A stretch of 64,000 bases of DNA from positions 124,001 through 188,000 of the forward strand of contig JAGNYI010000001.1 in assembly GCA_017985015.1 (NCBI GenBank), given 5' to 3'. Positions 34,554 through 44,346 of this stretch are shown one piece after another; position 1 is the first letter of the stretch; every line of letters begins with the position of its first letter. Source of the stretch: Giesbergeria sp. (GTDB lineage: Bacteria; Pseudomonadota; Gammaproteobacteria; Burkholderiales; Burkholderiaceae_C). The translations under genes and the position numbers were made by a program. Below the pieces are notes generated by a model, which worked only from the letters and a program-made list of their open reading frames with translations, was not told where the DNA came from and searched no databases.

Positions 34554-36326
34554 TTACTTCTTCTCTCCTTGAATGGCCTCCTGAGCAGCCTTGAGCGGAT
34601 CTTCCTGTACGTCAGACTGGCTAGCTGGCGGTTCGCCAGGCGCGGGCGGCGGTGCGGCGGCATCCAGTGCGTCGAGATTGCGCATCTGCGATTCCATTTG
34701 TATGCGAATCTTGTCCAGGTCATAGACCTCCTTCTTGTCCAGGCCGCTGGAGACGATGCCGGGGAAGAAGATGATGAGCCCCACCATGATCACCTGAATC
34801 AGCACGAAGGGCACTGCGCCCCAGTAGATCTGCATGGTGGTGACGGGCTGAATCAGCTTCTTGGTGATGCGGTCGGTGTAGGCCACCGCTGGCGCCACGC
34901 TGCGCAGGTAGAACAGGGCGAAGCCGAAGGGAGGGTGCATGAACGAGGTCTGCATGTTCACGGCCAGCAGCACGCCGAACCAGATCAGATCGATGCCCAA
35001 CTTGTCCGCGACCGGCGCCAGCAGCGGCACCACGATGAAGGAGAGTTCAAAAAAGTCCAGAAAGAACGCCAGGAAAAAAATCAGGACGTTGACCAGGATG
35101 AGGAAGCCAATCTGGCCGCCCGGCAAGCCGGTAAGCAGGTGTTCCACCCAGCGCTGGCCATCCACTCCCTGGAACACCAGGCTGAAAATGGTGGAGCCGA
35201 CCAGAATGAACACCACGAACGTGGACAGCCGCGTGGTCGCGATCAAACCCTGCTTGAGCAGCTTGTAGCTCAGGCGGCCGCGCAACATGGCCATGGCGAT
35301 CGCGCCCAGCGCGCCCATGGCGCCGCCTTCTGTTGGGGTCGCGACTCCGAGGAAAATGGTTCCGAGCACCAGGAAAATCAGCAGCAACGGCGGAATCAGC
35401 ACAAAGGTCACGCGCTCGGCCATGCGGGAAAGCAACCCCAGTCGCGTGACTTTGTTGATCATCGAGAGCAAGAATGCCAGTGCGACACCCACGCACATGG
35501 ACACCACAATGGTTTCGTCCTTGGCGACCTTGGTCACCTCTTCGCCCGTCCACCAGGTGTGGACGTCCGCAATGTGGTGCGCGAAGAACAGCGATGCGCC
35601 CACAGACACGAGGGTCAGCAGGAGCAGCGAGGGCAGGCCACTGTTGCCGTTGTCCTCGCGGATGGTGCGCGCCTCGGCCGGCAGGGCCGGCACCCACTTG
35701 GGCTTGAACAGCGCCAGGATGACGATGTAGGCCGTGTACATGCCGGTCAGCATGAAGCCGGGGATGAAGGCGCCCTTGTACATGTCGCCCACGCTGCGGC
35801 CCAGCTGGTCGGCCAGGATGATGAGCACCAGGGACGGTGGAATGATCTGCGCCAGGGTTCCGGACGCGGCGATCACGCCCGTGGCGATGCGCCGGTCGTA
35901 GCCGTAACGCAGCATGATGGGCAGCGAGATCAGGCCCATCGAGATGACCGATGCAGCGACTACGCCGGTGGTGGCGGCCAGCAGCGCGCCGACGAAGATC
36001 ACAGCGAACGCCAGGCCGCCGCGAACCGGGCCAAAGAGCTGGCCAATGGTTTCCAGCAAATCCTCGGCCATGCCGCTGCGCTCAAGGATGAGGCCCATCA
36101 GCGTGAAGAACGGAATGGCCAGCAGGGTGTCGTTCTGCATGATCCCGTAGATACGCAGCGGCAGCGCTTGCAGGAGTGCTTCAGGCAACATGCCCAACTC
36201 GATGCCGATGAAACCGAAAAACAGGCCGCAGGCGCCCAGGCTGAAGGCCACAGGAAAGCCCATCAGCAAAAATACGATCAGCCCCGCGAACATGATCGGG
36301 GCCAGATTGGAAGTGATGAATTCCAT
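34554..36326 (-). CDS. dctM: TRAP transporter large permease (DctM type)
   Basis: 590 residues with about 13 helices. It is the sodium-coupled translocating subunit of a TRAP transporter. Typical stretches: LIVFLLMGFPVAFSLG near residue 17, LLAIPFFTLMGLILERSGMA near 67, ATTGVVAASVISMGLISLPIMLRYGYD near 117 and TPTEGGAMGALGAI near 325. MHPPFGFALFYLRSVAP lies near 455. It is longer than the usual 425-residue DctM: an insertion of about 80 residues lies around 215-290, and a charged Ala/Pro-rich cytoplasmic tail begins near 520. Such long forms accompany TakP-like binding proteins. The dctQ start lies upstream with 14 bases between them. Confidence 0.92.
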   Translation of the reverse strand: MEFITSNLAPIMFAGLIVFLLMGFPVAFSLGACGLFFGFIGIELGMLPEALLQALPLRIYGIMQNDTLLAIPFFTLMGLILERSGMAEDLLETIGQLFGPVRGGLAFAVIFVGALLAATTGVVAASVISMGLISLPIMLRYGYDRRIATGVIAASGTLAQIIPPSLVLIILADQLGRSVGDMYKGAFIPGFMLTGMYTAYIVILALFKPKWVPALPAEARTIREDNGNSGLPSLLLLTLVSVGASLFFAHHIADVHTWWTGEEVTKVAKDETIVVSMCVGVALAFLLSMINKVTRLGLLSRMAERVTFVLIPPLLLIFLVLGTIFLGVATPTEGGAMGALGAIAMAMLRGRLSYKLLKQGLIATTRLSTFVVFILVGSTIFSLVFQGVDGQRWVEHLLTGLPGGQIGFLILVNVLIFFLAFFLDFFELSFIVVPLLAPVADKLGIDLIWFGVLLAVNMQTSFMHPPFGFALFYLRSVAPAVAYTDRITKKLIQPVTTMQIYWGAVPFVLIQVIMVGLIIFFPGIVSSGLDKKEVYDLDKIRIQMESQMRNLDALDAAAPPPAPGEPPASQSDVQEDPLKAAQEAIQGEKK

Positions 36327-36340
36327 GAATGTGTCTCCGC

Positions 36341-36961
36341 TCAGTCGGCTTGAGTAGCTGGCTTGCCATTGCCATTGGCAGCTTCGGCAAGGCGGCGGAT
36401 GGATTCGGCAAGCTCTTCCTCTGCCGTCTTCTCATCGGGTTTGACCGTCGGGTCGGGAATCAGGCCTTTGAGGAAAGCGATGCGCTTGATGAGTTCCGAC
36501 CAACCCTGCAGCAGCAGCAGCGCAAAACCGAGCGGCATCATCAGATAGACCGGCCAGCGAATCAGGCCGCCGGCGTTGCTGGACATTTCGCCAGACGCCA
36601 GCGCTTGCAGGAAGAAAGGGATGCCGAACCACAGGATCGCCCCGCATACCGGCGTGAGAAACATCACGAAGCCAACTACGTCAAGCCAGATCTGCGTGCG
36701 CTTGGAGAACCGGCTGGAGACCACGTCCACCCGCACGTGCTCCCGGTGCAGCAGCGTGTAGCCTGCGGCGAGCAGAAAGGCAGCGGCAAACAGATACCAC
36801 TGGATTTCAAGAAAGCCGTTGGAGCTGTAATTGAAGATCTTGCGCACCGCGGCGTTGAGCCCGCTGATTACCGTGGACGCGAGAATGAGCCAGATGACGG
36901 CCAGGCCGACGCGCTCATTGAGCCAGTCGATGCCTCTGGATAGTTTAAGTAATGCCTGCAT
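36341..36961 (-). CDS. dctQ: TRAP transporter small permease (DctQ type)
   Basis: 206 residues with four membrane helices (about 18-38, 55-75, 95-117 and 135-155) and a charged C-terminal tail. Family markers are IDWLNERVGLAVIWLIL near residue 10, FLEIQWYLFAAAFLLAAGYTLLHREHVRVDVV near 50 and LIRWPVYLMMPLGFALLLLQGWSELIKR near 132. The subunit scaffolds DctM. TTGGAGAC precedes the ATG. With dctM it forms an operon convergent with the two binding-protein genes; the tandem proteins probably share this one permease. Confidence 0.9.
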   Translation of the reverse strand: MQALLKLSRGIDWLNERVGLAVIWLILASTVISGLNAAVRKIFNYSSNGFLEIQWYLFAAAFLLAAGYTLLHREHVRVDVVSSRFSKRTQIWLDVVGFVMFLTPVCGAILWFGIPFFLQALASGEMSSNAGGLIRWPVYLMMPLGFALLLLQGWSELIKRIAFLKGLIPDPTVKPDEKTAEEELAESIRRLAEAANGNGKPATQAD

Positions 36962-37119
36962 GAAGTCTCCAAGAACGCTGGGATGAACTGGCGCAATGCC
37001 ACGCAGAGGCGCGACGCTGTGCTGTAACTTTTTGAACGGTTGCGATTCTACGAAGCACTGTAGGCGCAGGCTGACAGCAGCGTGACGGTGTATTCCCTAG
37101 GCTCCGCGAGCGCTTGCTG

Positions 37120-37160
37120 CTACTGAAAGCATAGCTATAAGGGTTAACGCGTAGAACAAA
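37120..37160 (-). repeat. AGCGCTTAT-family repeat, degraded half (CR-6b)
   Basis: On the minus strand it reads TACGCGTTAACCCTTATAGC, TATGCTTTCAGTAGCAG. Only the second half of the family is recognisable. It borders the upstream end of the tungstate-binding-protein remnant. Confidence 0.35.
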
Positions 37161-37189
37161 AAACCCGCCTTTCTGCCGAAAACTTCCCC

Positions 37190-37534
37190 CATGGCAGAAC
37201 GGCGCTCATCGCCAGCACCATGGCCGGCAGCGGCGTTTGCGTACTGACCGACCGCGGCACCTGGCGCAACTTCAAGAACCGTGCGGACCTGGGCGTGTTG
37301 GTAGCAGGCGACCAGCGCTTGTTCAACCAGTACGGCGTGATGGCGCTGAACCCCGCCAAGTACCCGCAGGTGAAAGCGAAAGACGCGCAGAAGTTCGTCG
37401 ATTGGGTGACCTCCACCGCTCGCCAGCGCACGCTTGCCGACGACACGATCAATGGCCAGCAACGGTTCTTCCCAAACGCAGACAGTCAGCCGACGGATGC
37501 GAGCGCTCAAAAATTCAGTATTTTTGGCCGCTAG
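37190..37534 (+). pseudogene. C-terminal remnant of a tungstate-type (TupA) ABC binding protein
   Basis: The plus strand encodes G-R-T-A-L-I-A-S-T-M-A-G-S-G-V, then VLTDRGTWRNFKNRADLGVL and LFNQYGVMALNPAKYPQVKA, ending in a degenerate tail. This matches the last third of TupA-like tungstate-binding proteins (normally about 270 residues; TDRGTW, LFNQYGV, NPxKxPxVKA). The N-terminal two thirds and signal peptide are missing. The stop is provided by an AGCGCTTAT-family repeat. No tupB or tupC is present. It lies directly downstream of modC, facing it, so a lost tungstate system once adjoined the molybdate genes. Confidence 0.7.
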
Positions 37535-37577
37535 CGCAGGCAGTTAGAGCGTTTATTGCTATATTTAGAATAGCAAT
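37511..37577 (+). repeat. AGCGCTTAT-family repeat at the end of the TupA remnant (CR-6)
   Basis: It reads AAATTCAGTATTTTTGGCC, GCTAGCGCAGGCAGTTAGAG, CGTTTATTGCTATATTTAG, AATAGCAA. The first half-site is altered (TAGCGCAGG). It gives the remnant its last residues and stop, and lies just past the modC stop. Confidence 0.6.
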
Positions 37578-37581
37578 GCAC

Positions 37582-38691
37582 TCACTCCAGAAGTGCCACG
37601 CCTTTGACTTGCGCGAACAGCGTGCGGCCTGGCGTTATGCCCAGCACGTGCACCGAGCGCTGCGTGATGCGCGCCAGCAGGCGCGCGCCGCCAGCGTCGA
37701 GCGCCACCATCCACTGGCCGGGGCTGTCTTCGCGCAAACCGGTCACGGTGGCGGGCACGATGTTCAAAATGCTGGTGCCGCTCTGGCGCGCGAGCGTCAG
37801 GCTGACGTCGCGCGCCAGGATGCGCACGCGCAGCCGCTGGCCCACGGGGCGGCTCGTGGCGCTGGTCACGTACAGTTCGCCGCCGGAAAAGGCCAGCGTG
37901 GACAGATGCTCTGCACCGTCGTGCCGCAGCAGCGTGCCTTCGACGATGGTGGCTGCGGCATCGCCCTGGGCCAGCGGCAGGTCGAGGCGGGCTATCAAAT
38001 CTTCGGCGCTGCCGCTGGCGCGCACGCGGCCGGCGTCCAGCAAGACCATGTACGTCGCCAGACGGGCGACTTCATCCAATGCGTGGCTCACATACAGCAC
38101 CGGGATCGCCAGCGTGCGCTGCAAGGCCTCAAGGTAGGGCAGCAGCTCGGCCTTGCGCCCGGCGTCCAGGGCGGCCAGGGGTTCGTCCATCAGCAGCACG
38201 CGCGGCTGCGCGGCGAGCGCTCGCGCAATGGCCACGCGCTGGCGCTCGCCGCCCGAGAGCGTGGCCGGGCGCCGGTCCATCAGACCGGTGAGGCCAAGCA
38301 AATTGACTGCGCGCTCCAGGGCGACTGCAGGCGCGGCGGCCGCACTGCGCGCGCCGGGACGCACACGCCTTTGCGCATACGTAATATTGCCGCCCACGCT
38401 GAGGTGCGCGAACAGGCTCGCTTCCTGAAACACATAGCCCAGCGCGCGCTGGTGGGTGGGCAGCCAGATGCCGGCCGTGTCGTCCTGCCAGGTGGTGCCG
38501 GCCACGCGTACCAGGCCGGGATTCGCGCGCTCCAGGCCAGCGAGTGCGCGCAGGCAGGTGGTCTTGCCGCAGCCCGACGGGCCAAACAGGGCGATGAAGC
38601 CGCTCCCCGGCAACTGCAGGTCCACGTCCAGCGTGAACGTGCGGCGCTGGACCACCAAGCGCGCATTGATGCCCTCACTCTCTTCATTCAT
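37582..38691 (-). CDS. modC: molybdate ABC transporter ATP-binding protein ModC
   Basis: 369 residues from [11 protein letters not shown]. Walker [10 protein letters not shown] near residue 38, signature [15 protein letters not shown] near 143, Walker [13 protein letters not shown] near 163 and switch His in [12 protein letters not shown]. The C-terminal 65 residues ([26 protein letters not shown] onward) are a Mop domain, as in ModC. Its start overlaps the modB stop by four bases. A frame reaching 38772 is a shadow of modB. Confidence 0.95.
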   Translation of the reverse strand: MNEESEGINARLVVQRRTFTLDVDLQLPGSGFIALFGPSGCGKTTCLRALAGLERANPGLVRVAGTTWQDDTAGIWLPTHQRALGYVFQEASLFAHLSVGGNITYAQRRVRPGARSAAAAPAVALERAVNLLGLTGLMDRRPATLSGGERQRVAIARALAAQPRVLLMDEPLAALDAGRKAELLPYLEALQRTLAIPVLYVSHALDEVARLATYMVLLDAGRVRASGSAEDLIARLDLPLAQGDAAATIVEGTLLRHDGAEHLSTLAFSGGELYVTSATSRPVGQRLRVRILARDVSLTLARQSGTSILNIVPATVTGLREDSPGQWMVALDAGGARLLARITQRSVHVLGITPGRTLFAQVKGVALLE

Positions 38692-39365
38692 GGCAGCAGC
38701 CGCGCTCGGCGCGTAAGGTTCAGGCCCAGCAGCACGATGAAGGAGAACACCACCATGCCGCCAGCCAGCCAATGCGCCTGCGTGTACTCCAGCGCTTCGA
38801 CGTGGTCGTAGATTTGCACGGAAATCACGCGTGTCACGCCGGGGATGTTGCCGCCCAGCATGAGTACCACACCAAACTCTCCCACGGTATGCGCGAAGCT
38901 CAGGATGGCGGCGGTGACGAAGCCGCCGCGCGCCAGCGGCAGCGCGACGGTGAAGAAGCGGTCAAGCGGCCCCGCGCCCAGCGTGGCGGCGGCTTCGAGC
39001 GGCCGCTCGCCAATGGCCTCAAACGCACCCTGGAGCGGCTGCACGGCAAACGGCAATGAATAAATCAGCGAGCCCAGTACCAGCCCCCAGAAGGTGAAGG
39101 GCAGGGTGCCCAGCCCGAGCGCGGTGGTCAGTTGACCCAGCGGGCCGTTGGGCCCCAGCGCCACCAGCAAGTAGAAGCCAATGACCGTGGGCGGCAACAC
39201 CAGGGGCAGCGCTACCACGGCCGACAGCGGCCCGCGCCAGCGCGAGCGCGTGCGCGCCAGCCACCAGGCCAGCGGCGTGCACAGCACCAGCAGCAGCGCC
39301 ATGGTGGTGCCTGCCAGGCGCAGTGTCAGGCCGATGGCGCGCAGGTCGGTTTCGTTGAAGGGCAT
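38688..39365 (-). CDS. modB: molybdate ABC transporter permease ModB
   Basis: 225 residues from [11 protein letters not shown] with five or six helices. The ABC-permease EAA loop is [20 protein letters not shown] near residue 138. [15 protein letters not shown] near 55 and [20 protein letters not shown] near 170 are characteristic of ModB. A TTG at 39380 would add five residues. It lies 18 bases after modA and overlaps modC, so modABC is one operon. Confidence 0.95.
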   Translation of the reverse strand: MPFNETDLRAIGLTLRLAGTTMALLLVLCTPLAWWLARTRSRWRGPLSAVVALPLVLPPTVIGFYLLVALGPNGPLGQLTTALGLGTLPFTFWGLVLGSLIYSLPFAVQPLQGAFEAIGERPLEAAATLGAGPLDRFFTVALPLARGGFVTAAILSFAHTVGEFGVVLMLGGNIPGVTRVISVQIYDHVEALEYTQAHWLAGGMVVFSFIVLLGLNLTRRARLLP

Positions 39366-39383
39366 GGCGGCCAGCGGCAAGGC

Positions 39384-40199
<816 letters not shown>

Positions 40200-40228
40200 A
40201 AAGTATAGGCGCACCATCCCGCACCGCT

Positions 40229-41278
40229 TCAACCATGGGTGTGCAGATGGTGGGCATCCGGCACATGGGGGTGGGCGTGCTGCATGGGCGGATGCTCATG
40301 CCAATGGTTGTGCGGCTGCGTCGGCACGGGTTCGTGGGTATGCAGATGGTGGCCATCGCCGTGCGAATGCGCGTGCTCGTGCGCCAGCCCTTCGTGGACA
40401 TGTTCATGCTCGTGGCTTTCGAGCAGGTGCAGCGCAACGCCCAGCAGCATCAGCGCCGCGCCGAGGGCCAGCCACCAGGTGCCCGAGCGGCTTCCCATGG
40501 CCCAAGCGCCCAGTGCGCCGATAAACGGTGCAAACCCAAACACCGAGCCGGTGCGGCCCGCGCCAAATGCCCGCTGCGCCAGCAGATACAGACGCAGGCT
40601 CAGGCCGTAGCCAGTGGCGCCCACCGCCAGCAAGGCCACGGCTGCGCGCCATGGGGGTAGGGGTTCGGCCACTGCAAGCGCTATCAATAGTGTGGCCGTG
40701 GCGCCCAGCGCCGATTTGTACAGCACCACTTGGCCCGGATCGCGCTCGGCTACGCCCCGCGACAGGCTGTTGTCCAGTCCCCAGGCTGCGGTCGCACCGA
40801 GAACCGCAAGCAGCCCGAGCATTTGGTTGCCACCTGCAAGCCCTTGTTCGAACACCAGCGCGCCGCCCCCGGCAACCAGGAGCAGCAGCGCAGCCGCCAC
40901 GCGCCGGTCCATCGTTTCTCCGTACATGCGCCAGGCCAGGACTGCGGTGAAGACGGCTTCCAGCGTGAGCATCAGAGACGCGCTGGTCCCACTGGTGCGC
41001 TGCAAGCCCCAAGCCAGCGCCACCGGCCCCAGTACAGCGCCAAAAAAAGCCATGCTCAGCAAGCGAAGGGCGTCGCCCCGCCTGACCCTGGCCTCGCGGG
41101 AGGCGGGCTGGCGCTGCCAAAAAGCCACGCCTGCTGCGCCCAGGTACAACAAGCCTGCCGTGGTAAACGCGCCAAGCCCTTGGCCGAATTGCTGGACCAA
41201 AGGGGTGCTGAGCCCAAACAGAGCCGCCGCCGCCAGGGCAAGCCACGCGCCCTTGCGTGCTGGGGAATAGGAATTCAA
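40229..41278 (-). CDS. EamA/DMT transporter with a histidine-rich C-terminal tail
   Basis: 349 residues. Residues about 10-288 form a ten-helix DMT transporter with two EamA repeats (WLALAAAALFGLSTPLVQQFG near 12; SASLMLTLEAVFTAVLAWRMYGE near 98). Residues about 290-349 form a soluble tail of H-E-H, H-A-H-S-H-G-D-G-H-H and H-N-H-W-H-E-H repeats ending H-H-L-H-T-H-G, with over twenty histidines in 60 residues. Such tails bind transition metals in nickel, cobalt and zinc transporters, so metal binding or metal-responsive export is plausible. No metal-resistance genes adjoin. It lies upstream of modA on the same strand, with the candidate operator between them. Confidence 0.85.
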   Translation of the reverse strand: MNSYSPARKGAWLALAAAALFGLSTPLVQQFGQGLGAFTTAGLLYLGAAGVAFWQRQPASREARVRRGDALRLLSMAFFGAVLGPVALAWGLQRTSGTSASLMLTLEAVFTAVLAWRMYGETMDRRVAAALLLLVAGGGALVFEQGLAGGNQMLGLLAVLGATAAWGLDNSLSRGVAERDPGQVVLYKSALGATATLLIALAVAEPLPPWRAAVALLAVGATGYGLSLRLYLLAQRAFGAGRTGSVFGFAPFIGALGAWAMGSRSGTWWLALGAALMLLGVALHLLESHEHEHVHEGLAHEHAHSHGDGHHLHTHEPVPTQPHNHWHEHPPMQHAHPHVPDAHHLHTHG

Positions 41279-41618
41279 GTGTCCGCCTTGCGCAAAACTT
41301 CATGATGCCACGCTGCGCAGCGGGGCAGCAACGTCAGTGCGCTGACCATCAGGGTGCGCTCCTTTCACTGGCTCAATCGCTTGGTGGCGTGCGTCATATG
41401 GCAGCCAATCGTGGTGATGAGTTTGCAAGAATAGGCCCCACCGATGACGTGCAAAAGAAGCAGCAGCACAAGGCCACCAACTGGCAGACGGAGTAGCCGA
41501 CTTGGTCAGCCCGCGTCGAGCACCCCACGCAATAGTCTGTAGCCGGGCGACATAAGATGTCTTCTAAAAGCTGGCGCGCTATTCGCCGATACACGATGGT
41601 TCGATGGGAACAAGAGTG
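41279..41618. other. divergent intergenic region, 340 bp
   Basis: This gap lies between the His-tailed DMT gene (minus) and the acyl-CoA ligase gene (plus) and must hold both promoters. I see no repeat of the recognised families and no credible gene; small open frames have no family features. Confidence 0.45.
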
Positions 41619-43316
41619 ATGACAAAACCCTGGCTCACACAATACCCGGCGGGCGTGCCCGCCGAAATCGACATGCAGCGTTTCGGGTCGCTGGTCGACA
41701 TGCTCACCGACAGTTGCAAGCGTTTTGCGCATTTGCCTGCGTACCGGTCGATGGGCGTGGCCATGCACTTTCGCGAGCTTGACGAGGCCAGCCGCGCTTT
41801 TGCCGCCTGGCTGCAGAAGTCCGCCGGGCTGCAGCGCGGTGACCGTGTCGCGCTGATGATGCCCAACTTGCTGCAGTACCCGGTGGCACTGTTTGGCGTC
41901 CTGCGCGCCGGCATGGTGGTGGTGAACGTGAACCCGATGTACACACCCCGAGAGCTGCAACACCAGCTCAAGGACGCCGATGTGCGCGCCATCGTGGTGC
42001 TGGAAAATTTCGCGCACACGCTGCAGGAGGTGATCGGCAACACACAGGTGCGCACGGTGGTCACCACCGAGGTGGGCGACCTGTTGCCGCCGCTCAAGCG
42101 CCTGCTGACGAACGCAGTGGTCAAGCATGCGAAGAAGATGGTGCCGGCATGGCGTCTGCCCGAATCGGTGGGCTGGCGCAATGCCTTGGCGGCCGGACGC
42201 GCTCAGCAGCTCGATGCCGTGCCGCTCGGCCACGACGACCTCGCATTTTTGCAGTACACCGGTGGCACCACCGGTGTGGCCAAGGGCGCACAGCTCAGCC
42301 ACGGCAACATGGTGGCCAACGTGCTGCAGGTGGGCGCATGGATGTCACCCAACTTGAACGAGGGCCGGGAGACCCTGATCCTGCCGCTGCCCATGTACCA
42401 CGTGTTTGCGCTTACCGGCGCGCTGTCCTTCTTCAGCCAGGGTGCGCAGGCGGTGCTGATCGCGAATCCCCGCGACATGCGCGATTTCCTCAAGGTGCTG
42501 GCCAGTATGCCCTTTACCGCCATCATTGGTGTCAATACGCTGTTTCGGGCCATGCTCGATGCGCCTGGTTTTGCGGCGATCGACCTGCGTCCGCTCAAGC
42601 TGGCGGTAGCCGGCGGCATGGCGGTGCAGCAGGTGGTGGCACACCGTTGGAAAGAGCGTGCGGGCGTACCGCTGGTGGAGGGCTATGGCCTGACCGAAAC
42701 ATCTCCGGTAGCCATTGCCAACCCAGTCACCATTCAGGAGTGGAGCGGCCAGATCGGCGTGCCGGTGCCCAGCACCGAGGCAGCCATCCTGGACGACGAC
42801 GGCGGGCCCATCCCTCTGGGCGAAGTGGGCGAGATTTGCCTGCGCGGGCCGCAGGTGATGAAGGGCTACTGGAACCAGCCCCAGGAGAGTGCCAAGGTGT
42901 TCACCCCCAACGGCTGGCTGCGCACCGGCGACATGGGTGTCATGGACGAGCACGGAAGCATCCGCATCACAGACCGCAAGAAAGACATGATCGTGGTCTC
43001 TGGCTTCAAGGTCTTTCCCAACGAGATCGAAGATGTGCTGGCGCTGCATCCGGACGTGCTGGAAGCGGCGGCCATTGGGATCAAAGACGAGCGCTCGGGC
43101 GAGGCGGTCAAGGTGGTGATCGTGGCCGGCAATCCGGCACTGACCGAAGCCGATGTGCTGGCGCACTGCAACCGCCACTTGACGGGCTACAAGATACCGC
43201 GCGTGATCGAGTTTCGCACCGAACCTTTGCCCAAGAGCAACATCGGAAAAATCCTGCGCCGCGAGTTGCGCGATAAGGTCGCGACCAACCCGAGAACGCC
43301 GGGAGGTGGCGCTTAG
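41619..43316 (+). CDS. fadD: long-chain fatty acid--CoA ligase (FadD type)
   Basis: 565 residues from M-T-K-P-W-L-T-Q-Y-P-A-G-V-P-A-E-I-D, the usual FadD beginning; ATG 41604 would add five residues. It activates fatty acids with ATP and CoA at the inner membrane before beta-oxidation. AMP-binding motifs: QYTGGTTGVAKGAQLSH near residue 212, EGYGLTETSP near 352, NGWLRTGDMG near 432 and DRKKDMIVVSGFKVFPNEIED near 453. The catalytic Lys lies in PLPKSNIGKILRRELRD. No other beta-oxidation gene adjoins. Its TAG stop lies within the left tip of nested-hairpin element 4. Confidence 0.93.
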   Translation: MTKPWLTQYPAGVPAEIDMQRFGSLVDMLTDSCKRFAHLPAYRSMGVAMHFRELDEASRAFAAWLQKSAGLQRGDRVALMMPNLLQYPVALFGVLRAGMVVVNVNPMYTPRELQHQLKDADVRAIVVLENFAHTLQEVIGNTQVRTVVTTEVGDLLPPLKRLLTNAVVKHAKKMVPAWRLPESVGWRNALAAGRAQQLDAVPLGHDDLAFLQYTGGTTGVAKGAQLSHGNMVANVLQVGAWMSPNLNEGRETLILPLPMYHVFALTGALSFFSQGAQAVLIANPRDMRDFLKVLASMPFTAIIGVNTLFRAMLDAPGFAAIDLRPLKLAVAGGMAVQQVVAHRWKERAGVPLVEGYGLTETSPVAIANPVTIQEWSGQIGVPVPSTEAAILDDDGGPIPLGEVGEICLRGPQVMKGYWNQPQESAKVFTPNGWLRTGDMGVMDEHGSIRITDRKKDMIVVSGFKVFPNEIEDVLALHPDVLEAAAIGIKDERSGEAVKVVIVAGNPALTEADVLAHCNRHLTGYKIPRVIEFRTEPLPKSNIGKILRRELRDKVATNPRTPGGGA

Positions 43317-43484
43317 GATGTCCTGCAAAACTCTACGCGAGTGGGTGTAGTGCGGATCGGGATGGGATGCTAGGCGTGTTTTGCAGGCAATAGCCGTAGC
43401 TATGGGCTGTGAAACGCAACGACGCAGACCGCCCGAGTCCGCGCCATCACGCGCCGCGAGGAGTTATGCAGGAAGTCCCTTAGG
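43312..43484. mobile_element. nested-hairpin element 4 (about 173 bp), 3' of fadD
   Basis: The ends pair imperfectly around TCCTGCAAAACTC (43321-43333) and GAGTTATGCAGGA (43461-43473), with TTAGG on both outer sides. The left part GTAGTGCGGATCGGGATGGG is the same as in element 3. The core is GGCG...TTGCAGGCAATAGC-CG-TAGCTATGG...GCAACGACGCAG at 43374-43426. It overlaps the fadD stop codon and lies before the convergent PAP2 gene. Confidence 0.7.
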
Positions 43485-43673
43485 CCGGGTTGTCAGTGCT
43501 TCGGCTACAGAAACCCTTGGTGCATCGGGTCCTGATGGTGACAATGCATCGAGTTTTGGCTCTGTGGTATCGCGCGCCGCTTGCATCCGGGTTGCCTTGG
43601 TCGTCAGGTTGGCCCAGGCGTCGGCGAAGACTTCTGAGATGCTGCAGCGCCGCGGCGGAGACTGCGTTCGCGA
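43485..43673. other. gap after nested-hairpin element 4, no gene supported
   Basis: About 190 bases between the element and the PAP2 stop. Open frames exist on the minus strand (one begins A-V-S-A-A-A-L-Q-H-L just past the PAP2 stop, another reads E-V-F-A-D-A-W-A-N-L-T-T) but neither has a start, ribosome site or recognisable family. It may be decayed coding sequence. Confidence 0.35.
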
Positions 43674-44219
43674 TCATGCGATACCCGCAGCGACTGCGGG
43701 CCGTATTGGATTGCGAAAAAGGAGGCGGCATGCCACCCAGGCGCTGGCGGCGCCCACCAGGGCGCCGGCCAGAACGTCCGAGGGGAAATGCAGCCCAAGG
43801 TAGACACGGCTCCAGGCCACGAGCACGGCAGCGGCCAAAGCCAGCGAGGCCCAATACCAACGTCCCGCGGTCAGCGCGACGGCCGTTGCAAACCCGAAGA
43901 CCACGCTCGAATGGCTGCTCGGAAAGCCAGGAGACGCTGCGTGCGGCAGCCACTGTTTGCCGAGCCCGACGACAAAAGGCCGATCGATTGGAAAGAAATA
44001 CTGACCCAGCCGTGCCAGCAGCCACGCAGTGGCCATGGCGGCAAGCACCTGCAGCACATGCAATCTCACCTGGCGATCGGCCGCCAGGAAGATACCGGCT
44101 GTGCCGCCGGCCAGCAGCAGTGGTAAACGTTCGGTAGCGAACAGGGCCAGGGCGGTCAACCAGTGCGGTGAAGCAGCCGAGCCATTGATCGCCAAAAAAA
44201 GCGCAGAGTCGAGAGACAT
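43674..44219 (-). CDS. PAP2-family phosphatase, probable undecaprenyl/lipid diphosphatase
   Basis: 181 residues from M-S-L-D-S-A-L-F-L-A-I-N. PAP2 motifs: FFPIDRPFV near residue 80, GFPSSHSSVVFGFATA near 104 (PSxH) and SRVYLGLHFPSDVLAG near 146 (SRxxxxxHxxxD). Five to six membrane helices are predicted. Short proteins of this type (BcrC/YbjG-like) dephosphorylate undecaprenyl diphosphate or other lipid phosphates at the periplasmic face. The region upstream of this ATG in the same frame is low-quality. It is divergent from modE, with 127 bases between the starts. Confidence 0.83.
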   Translation of the reverse strand: MSLDSALFLAINGSAASPHWLTALALFATERLPLLLAGGTAGIFLAADRQVRLHVLQVLAAMATAWLLARLGQYFFPIDRPFVVGLGKQWLPHAASPGFPSSHSSVVFGFATAVALTAGRWYWASLALAAAVLVAWSRVYLGLHFPSDVLAGALVGAASAWVACRLLFRNPIRPAVAAGIA

Positions 44220-44346
44220 GGCTACAGCCTTGGTCCGGTGGGGAGAGAAGGCGCAATTGTCAAAGCCGAGTCTTAGGCCAACATTAGGGCGGCGCTGCCC
44301 TTGGACGATTGCTTCATGAGGCACCATTGCGCCCATACCATCGCTT

